Assembly: GCA_022494885.1 (NCBI GenBank) | Contig: JAGVSM010004517.1 | Coordinates: forward strand, 248,001-312,000 | Reading direction: 5' to 3' | DNA: 64,000 nt | Origin: Micrasema longulum | Taxonomy: Eukaryota; Arthropoda; Insecta; Trichoptera; Brachycentridae | Part shown: piece after piece, positions 55,215 to 64,000 of the stretch | Layout: each line of letters begins with the position of its first letter | Numbering within the stretch: the first letter of the stretch is position 1 | The notes under the pieces: generated by a model | Told to the model about the DNA's origin: nothing | The model's input: the letters and a program-made list of their open reading frames with translations, nothing else | Database searches by the model: none | Made by a program: the position numbers and the translations under genes

Positions 55215-56940
55215 ACAAACTGCATGGCCATAAAAAATATAAAACATAAAATTATTCTCAATTTATTAAATAATGGTATACTTAGTAATAAATCGGGCGT
55301 ATTTTTTTATCATCCCTTATGTGTATGTTCACGGCAAAAGGTAATAAGATGGGTGGATATTTTTGTGTGGTACCGCTCTATATATTACCACTTAGCCATG
55401 CGTTCCAGAGCCTTCTCTCCCCCACTGCTCCCTGCCTCCCCAATCCCAACCCACAAAAGGAATTGGTTCTTTGTTGTTTGGGGTGTTTACTCACTCTATA
55501 CACTAGGCGTAATAGTTATCTAAAATTTATATTTTTTCCATATAATTTGCTTAATTTTTTATTTTAGTGATTCCATTCAAAACCTATATTGGTTGTTAAC
55601 ATAAGTTGCGTCCGTTATTTTCTAAATTTAAAAATGAGTACCAAAAGTAAAAATATGATAAATTTTATACGTCATTCGAAAGAAAATTTTCTCTTCTACA
55701 AGATTTTACGTTACATGTATTATTTTATTTAATCACAAGCCTTTGCATAGAATGTCAAATAGACGAAAGTGAGTATTTTTGACACCTCATTCTGTTACCG
55801 TTTAATCGCGGAAATAAAGCTGCCAAAGCTGCTTGCGATATAAACGCAATTCACGGTGAAAATGCTATGAATTATTGAGTAATTTGTCGTTACATGACGA
55901 AGGAGAATACATTGTTGACTAACTTGCTTTTTGCTGTATCCTCCTTTTATGTTGCCCTCATATTATCATAAGACAAATATAAGATAATTTTCTGTTATGT
56001 TACGTTATGTTTTACCACAAAAAATATTTTTAAATGAAGTTACTTTTTTACTAGGCAAACCAAAAAAAACATTAAAAACTAATTAGAAATAATTGATGCA
56101 GTTTAATATTATACTAAGGTTAATCAATAAAAAGCCGAGTAAAAAAAATTACTATCCTAGCAATACTTACAAAATATCCACCTTGTTTTATTTAACAATC
56201 TGACAGATTATAAAATAATCGAATTCGCTACTTACACGTGAAATGTTATTCACCTTCTTTTTAATCCCAGCAGTATTTGACACTTAAAAACGACACAATA
56301 CGGCGTTATTAAATTTGATTCGGCAGTTTCGTACTAAGCGACGTCTACAGAGTAAATAATGGCTAAAACGTAAAACTACTAAATTATGAGTAGGTTTCTC
56401 GGCTTCAGTGTAATGTGCGTACGCGGTTTCTGGGCTATTATAATTTTATGCGTTTAGGTATAGCCCAGCAATTTATTTAAAATATTTTTTTAACAGAAGT
56501 TCATACATTCAAATATGTTCTCGGTAATTCTATGTCAGTGGATAGTTATTTAGAAAGTTAAATAACTTCTCATAAAATACTGGCGACCCGTATCTTCTAG
56601 ATGAATTCTATCACAGTTTTTTAAGAGTTATAAATGGAAACCAACATCGTCTATATTAACCATTTAAACAAAACACTGAAGACCTGCGCTGAAACCACTG
56701 CCATTTTAACACTTGTCTCATGTTTCCTTTCTTTTCAATATGTTAAAAAAGCAATCAAAAAATTGTCACCAGCCTCGTAAAACCTCGCCGCAAAATCTTG
56801 TAGAATACAATGCGAGCTGAATTAAATAAAAATCGGAGTTCTTGTATTTTGTCTTTTTTATTACTCGTAACCAAGAAACATATTTAAGTTTTATTTTGCA
56901 TCATCTTAAATATTTTTTATTTGGATTGACTAAGACCACA
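55215..56940. other. AT-rich stretch, nothing recognised
   Basis: Two overlapping plus-strand frames at 55224-55567 are not credible genes. No element ends found. Confidence 0.4.
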
Positions 56941-56943
56941 ATA

Positions 56944-57339
56944 GGGAAATATAACTTTTAAAAAATACAATTATGAATTAAGAAAGTTCTGTGAAATACT
57001 GCTGGATAAAAATACGTAAACTTATTAGTAGCATAAAAATAATTTATAATTTTAAATTATCACGAAAACGCTTCATTGGATTGGCCTCAACCATAAATTT
57101 TTACCGTCGTTTATGACTGTTTAAATAGAGCGGCGAATGCTTCACGAACCTTGACGTCACGATTGTGAAGGCCAATCTTGTCTCGTTTTTATGGCGGCGT
57201 ATTTTTTATTTTTTTTTATTTTTAAATTATGAAAAAAAACATGTTTCCATAATATCCATATTGATTTTGAAAATACAGTTAATTTTTTTTAATCCATTTC
57301 ATATATCTTTATTGGTATTCGTGGTATTTAACATTTCCC
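56944..57339. mobile_element. TA-flanked MITE (family R6), copy 2
   Basis: The left end TAGGGAAATATAACTTTTA is the same as at 26822. The right end is decayed (AACATTTCCCGA). The interior shares CTTGACGTCACGATTGTGAA and GGCCAATCTTGTCTCG with copy 1. The minus strand reads KRDKIGLHNRDVKVREAF, comparable to the peptide in the other copies. Confidence 0.65.
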
Positions 57340-57427
57340 GATTCCTTATTACATTACATTTTTTTAATGGTTAAGGAACGCACCCTGGCGAAGTCTTAGT
57401 TTGAAATTGGTACCACAATTTATTTAA

Positions 57428-57650
57428 TTAACATATGACAACAGATGTTAGAAACATTTTAGATATGGAAACGTAAAAATCTAGACATTAACATGGCTTA
57501 TAACCTGTTATTGGCTGGTTTAAGTGGCCATTTTCCCCACTGCGTAACGTTCACCATTCTGTTGTTTGAACCACTACGTTTATTTAATTCTTAAAAATGT
57601 TAATTTTTGTAAAGTTAAATAGTTGAAACCTCTATTGATGTAAGTAAGAT
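57428..57650 (+). mobile_element. Repeat R2, near full-length copy
   Basis: Starts TAACATATGACAACAGATGT, contains TTGGCTGGTTTAAGTGGCCA and ends near ATTGATGTAAGTAAG. Aligns end to end with 43329-43552. No clear target duplication. Confidence 0.6.
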
Positions 57651-57764
57651 CATCTAACTGAATCATCTAACTGTTTGAATGTATCCAAATGTTTAAAGAA
57701 AAAGATTGAATTTCATCAAATAGAGAGTAATATAGATTATAATATTACAACGGCGACCGAGAAT

Positions 57765-57850
57765 ATTTTCGAAAACGGAATATTTGAACCAAGCCATACT
57801 TTGATAATGTCGCAGACTCATAGATTAGAGGTTTAAAATGTAAATGTAAA
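57765..57850 (+). mobile_element. SINE family C, decayed 5' part
   Basis: TAATGTCGCAGACTCATAGA and TTAGAGGTTTAAAATG recall the family C head at 15500-15560. Confidence 0.3.
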
Positions 57851-58859
57851 TATTTATATTAATTATAAGAACGCGTAAATAAAACAACACGAACAATACT
57901 GATAAATATAACAAATTTCTTCTATTTCATTACTTTTAATTTCACTAAAAAGTGTTTTCTGATTAAAATATGGATTGTACAATTTATCAGTAGATAGTAT
58001 TTGAGTAGTCAATGTTAATGTAAAAGTAAAAATACTAAATACACTAAATTATTTATTTTGCCAAACTAATTTTGAATCCTATTTGAAGATGTCAGTTTGT
58101 TGTTTTATTTTTAAAAAAAATATTGTTTCCATATTTAGTACACATACATTTTTTTAAAACTAGATTAAGTTGCATTATGCACGCGTGAAGTTATTAAAAA
58201 ATATGTAAATGTTCTTTGTGAATTATAAAGTATACTTCCAAATGTTTTATATATTTTAAAAATAAATTTGGTAAAAGAACGAGTTATTTATTGGATTACA
58301 AAGTTATCTCACCGTGTTTTCAATATGCCGCAAGCACATATAGAATTGAAAAAACATGTTTTTTTATTTAGATTATAAAAAATATTGATGTCAACTGCTA
58401 AAATTGTTAAAAAGTAATATTTAAGTTTTAAAAATATCCTCGTTTCTATTAAGATATCTTTATTTTTCTAAATGTTATGTTTATAATCATAGCTTGTCAG
58501 TAAAACTTAGTAATGAAAGCATATACATATTTTACCTTTTTAAAATATAAAACTACAATTTTTATTCTTATCAAAATTTTCGACTGTACATTCAGTTCTT
58601 CCACATTCGCAGCTGACACTTCTACTTTTCTTTTCACATGGATTTCCTCCCCTCAATTCCTGCCCTCTCCTACCCCTAGACTATTCAGAATATTACACCC
58701 CTTATCTGCTTACTGCCTCCCTCTAACGTATCACAAAGCAAGTTTTATAAATAATATAGTTAGGTATAATTCTCATATTGTTGAAAGTGAATATTTAAAA
58801 TAAATCGTTGTATGATGTACTATCAGATAAAAATTCTGAAAAAGAAAATGGACCAGATG
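57851..58859. other. AT-rich stretch, nothing recognised
   Basis: The plus-strand open frame at 58513-58803 has no recognised motif and an odd Ser/Pro-rich middle; not called as a gene. Confidence 0.35.
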
Positions 58860-58945
58860 AGGAATCGCTTCGTGCGTAGTGGTTAGGACGTTCACTAACC
58901 ATGATTCAGATCCTGGGTATCATTCCTGTCAAGATCGACATGCAT
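58860..58945 (+). mobile_element. tRNA-derived SINE, family B-like 5' half
   Basis: GAATCGCTTCGTGCGTAGTG then GTTAGGACGTTCACTAACC and a box-B-like CAGATCCTGGGTATCATTCC. The body is not recognisable. Confidence 0.45.
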
Positions 58946-60139
58946 TCCTTAACTAGATGGCTTTTTACTGCATTATTTATATATGGGTTTGTATGTGTAA
59001 AGTTCTACATACAATCGTGCCGTTACATAAAACTTATTAAATCAGTATACCCACTCACATACTATGCCTTTGTGGAATATTTTGGTTCTTATCATTTTAT
59101 TTTATTTTTTGTTTGATTTGTTATGTCAAATTAATTTACTATGAAAATTTTATTTTCAGTAAATAAATAATCAGAAATTTCCAATCAGATGGGTAAACTG
59201 GGAACGTCATTAATATATAGGTATAAAAAAAATCAGGCGTATTTTAAAGGTGACTAAAGAAGGTAAATTTATCACGTGAGGAGGTATTTTACAGAGTAGA
59301 ATGCTTTGTTTGCACGAAAATACCCTCTTCTCAATATTTCTTACATTTACGTGGCCGTACATATCCTTAATAAATACTCACCTTTGGATTCCACCCGCAC
59401 ACGATTTTTCCCTTATATACCCCCTCACTCGCTAGAGAACCTCCCTCAACCCCCCCCCCCCCTGCTTGTTAGCGCGGCATAAAAGAGGGTGACGACATTA
59501 GAGTTTGGAAAATCACTCCGAGTTTGACGGAAGCAATACAGAGATGTTTTTTCCTTGTACGGATAAGAAGCACAACAGTGTTTGTGAGTGAGGTAAATAG
59601 TATAGTGGCATGGGTGTCTGCAAAGCTTGAGACTGTTTTTTTTAATACTTAAAAAAATGACAAATAAAAATAGAATATCACGCTTTCTAAAATATACCCA
59701 TGATGCCGTTTGTGTAATTGTAATAAAAAAATGAAAATATATGGAGCCTTCTATACAAGTTGCTAAACTTACTGAAAAGTACTCGATTTTTCTTAAAAAA
59801 ATATATTTTAAGCATTAGCGAAACCGAAAAGATTACCCTCGGTCGTTGTAACAGTTTTCAGATACATGTCATATATTATGTAGAGAAAGTATTCTCACAC
59901 GTATCATGACTCAAACCAAGGACTTGTACCCTGAAAGCATTGTAGTAGTACAAAAAATATGGATATGCGAATAAAAACCAATATTGATAGATCGTAATAA
60001 AAATATTCTGCTATATCAAACCATTTCCATTGTTTAACTTACTCTTATGCATTAGCATACTCTTTGTAATTGTTCAAAAATGTCATTGTCAAATGTCGAA
60101 AATGCATTAATATAGTAAATAGAAAAAATGCGAAAATTG
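58946..60139. other. AT-rich stretch with a C homopolymer
   Basis: A run of about 13 C lies at 59450-59462. Nothing else recognised. Confidence 0.35.
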
Positions 60140-60336
60140 CCCACTCAACCAATGTTACTATAATATTCCAAATAACAAAATATACCAGAAATACGGATGT
60201 TCAAGCGAACTGGCAGAATGGTAAATAGTAGTGGTAAAAAAATTACAATTATCTCCCACTCTATCAATGTTTGAATATCCCAAATAGAAATATGTATGTT
60301 TAAGTGCACCGGAAGAATGGTAAATAGTAGTAACTG
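60140..60336. repeat. Diverged two-unit tandem duplication
   Basis: CCCACTCAACCAATGTT and, about 100-115 bp later, CCCACTCTATCAATGTT begin two units. Each ends ...GGMAGAATGGTAAATAGTAG. Non-coding. Confidence 0.65.
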
Positions 60337-60473
60337 CACTAAGCCAATGCACAGTAGTCATATGCTGAAACTTTATGTTCTCCTCTTAACAAAATCGTTA
60401 AACCCAAGACGGATTTTATCGTCACTAGCTATTCACATCATATTTTAGAATGTCAATCTATGTGTCTTTTTTT

Positions 60474-60595
60474 TAGTACCACAACAGGCCAGGAGGCCCA
60501 ATTACAGTGGTGAATTACAGCACAGAACACCCAAGCTTGAGAAAAATCACATTTATTTTTTTTGTTCTCACTGGGAATCGAACCCAGAACCAAGT
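60474..60595 (-). mobile_element. tRNA-derived SINE, family A, truncated inverted copy
   Basis: On the minus strand it begins within box B (GGTTCTGGGTTCGATTCCCA) and runs to GGCCTGTTGTGGTACTAAAA. The box A half is missing. Confidence 0.75.
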
Positions 60596-60689
60596 ACAAA
60601 AATACAACCTTTGTACAAAAATAGGAACGAATCAAAATATTTTTGAAAAAAATGGAGACTGACATCATTAGCTCCAAAATAAGCTTAAC

Positions 60690-60925
60690 TCTTCCATATT
60701 TCTCTTGACCCTTAAACTTGGCTAGGTGGCTGCAGTTACTGAAGAGCTAGTCACACTGCTGAACTGGTTTCTCCAGCGTGTTAGTGTTTGCCAGACTTTT
60801 TTATCCTCTCCAACTCTGTCAACTATTATAGTCCTTTTTCTCTCTCTGTCTTCGATGGCGCTACAGCCTATATTGAGCTTTGGCCTCCTGCAACTTTCGC
60901 CTCCAACTTTGTCTGTCATATAGGA
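60690..60925 (-). pseudogene. Probable LINE polyprotein terminal fragment (L15)
   Basis: The minus strand reads RQSWRRKLQEAKAQYRL and then a stop. 'DRxxWRxxVxEAKAxxGL' is a common last motif in endonuclease-RT LINE proteins. Sequence beyond would be 3' UTR. Short and decayed. Confidence 0.4.
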
Positions 60926-60949
60926 AAAATCTTTTTTTTATCAATAAGA

Positions 60950-61200
60950 TCATTGAATTGGATTTTTTATTGTTATGTTTAAAATGTGACATTCCCATTT
61001 TAAATCATCTGTTATTGTTATTCCGAGGTCTTTTTGTTGTTTCACAGCTTTTGAATCTACAAATTTTAGACTTTACACAAGTTTGGGGTCTTCGAGCCGA
61101 TGGGAAAAACGGTAGATTTGTTAATATTGAGTGTGAAAAGCCATTTTTTGGTCCATTCATGAATACTGTCCAGGTCTTGCTGTAGTTTACACATATACAT
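60950..61200 (-). pseudogene. LINE reverse-transcriptase palm/thumb fragment (L14)
   Basis: The minus strand reads KLQQDLDSIHEWTKKWLFTL, then NINKSTVFPIGSK, then after a frameshift QQKDLGITITDDLKWECHI. This is the region just after the catalytic FADD of jockey/CR1-type RTs (LQxDLDxIxxWxxxWxxxxNxxKCxVxxxG, KDLGIxIxxxLxWxxHI). The FADD part itself would lie upstream of 61200 and is not recognisable. Confidence 0.75.
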
Positions 61201-62064
61201 ATGGATATATTTGTCTGTACATATCGGCTGTTAAGCAGCTATCTGCTTTATATTCGTTAACTTGTCACTCGTAATTCTACCTGATATTCACAGTCAACAT
61301 TACGTAATAATCAATAAATATTTTAAAATAGTACCGATCGTCATTTTAAGCATTTTTAATAATCAGTCTAAGTCTTTATTGCCGTCCGTCCCACATGTAC
61401 CGCGATGGAAAACCAAATTAGAGATCGGATTTGGTGAAAAACTCCCGACAGTACATACAACATACAGAGGTCGTCGAGTGGGGAGTTGGAGGGGGGAGGG
61501 CACGGGTAGTAGTGGGGGCGAATGAAAACGGAGGGGGTAATGTTTATTCTGACATTTCACGAGTAATCTGGGCGATTTCAGATAAAACTTTCTGAACGAA
61601 TGATTAATCGGAGCAACACGAACGCCACCCGAGCTTTTCAATCAATCGAGAAAATGGAAAATAAGACGTGTGCGCGGGGGGGGTCTTATTAGCTTAAACG
61701 TGAAAATTGTATTTGTGGTGATTTTTCAATTCGAGAATTAGTACCGCCTTAATCGGGCTGCGTGACTATCCACCAATGTAGTAAATTTAAAGTTATCAGA
61801 TCATAGCTGACTTTTAAGTTTTTATTAAGAAAGCCCACTTTTATGAGCGACCGTATATTCTTTTTACCCACACATTTTGGTATAATTTTCGTCATCTTCG
61901 TTGCGATGGTATATCAACTGCAATGTTATACAATCACTCGTTACATGAAAGTAATATAAGCGTTCGTTGGAAGAATTGTAAGCAAAATCACCTAAACACT
62001 CCAATAAGTGCGTCAGTATTTTTATTTAGACGTATAATTTACTCAAACATTTCAATTTTGGTGG
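61201..62064. other. Unassigned stretch with GC-rich patch
   Basis: 61370-61530 is unusually G-rich (GGGGGGAGGGCACGGGTAG) with open frames on both strands but no recognised motif. A short run of 8-9 G lies near 61676-61683. Confidence 0.3.
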
Positions 62065-62165
62065 CCATTTGCAACGAGTTGTAAATAACTCACTTTTAGC
62101 AAATAGAAATTGAGTTGGGGTTGAAACCTCCGACCTCTGATTGACATTGGTGGTCACTTCATTCC
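62065..62165 (-). mobile_element. tRNA-derived SINE, family C, inverted copy 2
   Basis: On the minus strand CAGAGGTCGGAGGTTTCAAC, CCCAACTCAATTTCTATTTG and AGTTATTTACAACTCGTTGC match the family C pattern. Confidence 0.45.
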
Positions 62166-63039
62166 TGTAAGATACACTATCAACTCTTCACAATTGGCTG
62201 ACCTAAACTTCAAATACGGGGATGAATAAATATGCAAAACCATGAACAGGAGATCAATTTATTAAAAATTGGAAGCTTCACAACGAATAAAGTATTTGAA
62301 CTTATTACGTATTTATAAAAAATATTATAAATTATATAAGTAATCTATCTTGCCTGTGTGGACAGTATATCGTCGGGTTTCTGGAACAAGTTTGTAAATG
62401 ACATTTTACTAGTTGTAACAAATCAACAATTTAAATAAAACCGCTGGCCGAATATGTTATATTATTATTTTTGTATTTATAAAATAATGCATATTTTATT
62501 TACTTTTTATACAATGATTATTTGTTGCCAGTTATAAAGAACTCTCATTTATGGAAAAGTTGTAGTAACTAACTTGTGCCAGAAAGCCGACGCATTGATA
62601 CTTGGGAGAATTGTAAGCGTTTTCAAAGGGAGGGTTTTGCAACTATCAATAATTGTTGCCCTTTATAATATTTTGCATTTGTTTTGTTCTTGTTTTATAT
62701 TCTTAATATTTATATTATTATTTTTTTGCCTAATTTTTAATTGTGTTTGTTAAAAAAATTCAAAACATTATTTTCAGTATTTTCCACTTTCCAAATTTTT
62801 GTGGACAAGAACTGGTTTTAACAACAATTCAACATCTCTGTTGTAATATGTTTATATTGATAACTCCCAAGGGGATTGAATCTAGTTTCTATCTACAAAA
62901 AAATAAAAAAAACTCAAAATAATATTTATAAAACCAGCTGGTCCAAGAAGAAGTATAAAAAATTTAATGTATTTTCAGGCGTCGCCTAGTATCTGAGTGA
63001 AATTATTCAATTAGATGAATCTCGACCGCTTGAACAAAG
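62166..63039. other. AT-rich stretch, nothing recognised
   Basis: No supported gene or element. Confidence 0.35.
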
Positions 63040-63530
63040 GTTTCAGTTCTTTTACTTCACAAAGATCATAAATTGAAGGAATTTAGACGCTTAAATATAG
63101 GCAGAATGGTAAAGGCAACACTTATACTTATACCATATACCTTGCCTTATTTTCCCTTGAATAAAATATTCTTCAACAATATTTTGAGTTTGTCCAAATT
63201 TTTGTAGGCAGGGACTGGATTCAACTCCCTGGGGAGCTGTCAATATTAACATATAACAACAGAGATGTAGAACATTTTAGAGAAGGTAATATAGAAGTCT
63301 AGGCATCTACAAGGCTTATGACCTGTCATTGGCTGGTTTAAGTGGCCAATTACACACTGTGTAACATTCAGGTTGAGGTTCTGAGTTCGTTTCTTAGGAG
63401 GATCAACATGAAATATTCGCAATATTTTCCTGTTTCTAGACTGGCACCCAACCCGTAAGACTTATCTTTTATCACCTTACCTTCTACTTTACCAATGCAG
63501 TGCTCTTTACACCATCAGGTGCAGAATATG
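63040..63530 (+). repeat. R2 fragments joined to SINE family B 3' half
   Basis: 63040-63120 is an inverted R2 3' half. 63245-63376 is a plus-strand R2 5' half (TAACATATAACAACAGAGAT to ACTGTGTAACATTCA), followed directly by a family B box B and tail (GGTTCTGAGTTCGTTTC to GTGCTCTTTACACCATCAGG). The junction looks like template switching or recombination between repeats. Confidence 0.55.
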
Positions 63531-63699
63531 ATTTAGTGATGACGATATATTTTTTTTGTAAAGGCACTTTAAACTTTTTGTATTACAAATGATTGATAAT
63601 ACGCTTCAATGAGGAAGTTCATTTTTTTTATTTATTTGTTAATAGAATATTAAACAAAGGAATTTTTTTTTTTTTATATCGTATTATCAGGGCTATGAT

Positions 63700-64000
63700 T
63701 TTTTAAAGTTTTATATTTCTGAAATAACTCCGCTTGTGACGTCAGAGGTTGTTCTATGGCAGTTCTTCCGATTGGTTCGTTTACGGCTACCAAACCGGAT
63801 ATCCTTCAAAGCTCTCATATCATTGGATAAATTCATATAAACCAGTGACGTCATTCAAAGTATTGCGTTTGTATGTTAATAAACATACTTTTTTTTTTTT
63901 TCGCACATTTTAAAGAAATTTTACCGTACGTTAAATCCTCTAATTTTACCGCGCGCAAGAAAACATTTTTTGTATCCAATTTCCCGTAGGGCTAAAGTTC
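63700..64000 (+). repeat. Repeat family R5, copy 2 (reaches window end)
   Basis: Aligns with 40085-40290 through TGTGACGTCA, TTTTACCGTACG, TCTAATTTTACCG, AAGAAAACATTTTTTGTATC and CCAATTTCCCGTA. Contains two TGACGTCA motifs. Its end may lie beyond the window. Confidence 0.5.

Noticed and set aside
59450..59462. Poly-C run
   Set aside because: Simple homopolymer; may also be an assembly weak point, no biological call.
61363..61641. Overlapping open frames on both strands in a G-rich patch
   Set aside because: Openness comes from base composition; no motif on either strand.
1..64000. CRISPR array, bacterial operons, phage or viral genes
   Set aside because: No regular short repeats with unique spacers, no prokaryotic gene density, and no recognised viral capsid, polymerase or integrase genes.

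Overview
This window looks like intergenic or intronic DNA from an AT-rich animal genome, most likely an insect. The reasons are tRNA-derived SINEs, mariner and hAT transposase relics, many 5'-truncated non-LTR retrotransposon tails ending in short A-rich or simple repeats, and no operons, bacterial genes, rRNA or stand-alone tRNA genes. I found no host protein-coding gene I could defend. Almost everything recognisable is mobile-element debris, mostly broken by stops and frameshifts. Species and family names are inference; no database was searched.

Layout. 0-12 kb: short dispersed repeats, a ~1.8 kb foldback-like region (534-2300), a hAT-like TIR element (4108-4682), a composite SINE (4967-5343), LINE tails and a mariner N-terminal scrap (10801-10965). 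11.4-12.0 kb: three copies of a hairpin motif resembling a hammerhead-ribozyme core. 12-20 kb: LINE reverse-transcriptase tails, including one LINE inserted into another with a 12-bp target duplication (14251-14942), and a 125-bp MITE (17254-17378). 20-33 kb: SINEs, a GTF2IRD2-like hAT relic (23321-24070), a 328-bp TA-flanked MITE (26824-27151) and a 690-bp foldback (27577-28267). 34-39 kb: two opposed copies of one LINE tail, one inserted in an older LINE, forming a long potential hairpin. 42.0-44.0 kb: the richest nest, a hAT element with 8-bp target duplications containing a LINE tail, a second TIR element with a MADF-like coding scrap, and a 224-bp repeat with a 9-bp duplication. 44-52 kb: MITEs, another LINE pair, SINEs. 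52.6-54.0 kb: a Helitron-like scrap and a mariner relic split by a near-perfect 253-bp palindromic MITE with a TTA duplication. 54-64 kb: SINEs, MITEs and LINE reverse-transcriptase relics.

No genes here work together as a system. The biological interest lies in element structure: precise nested insertions that give relative ages, an unusual two-module SINE, long inverted repeats able to make double-stranded RNA, and recurring ribozyme-like hairpins.
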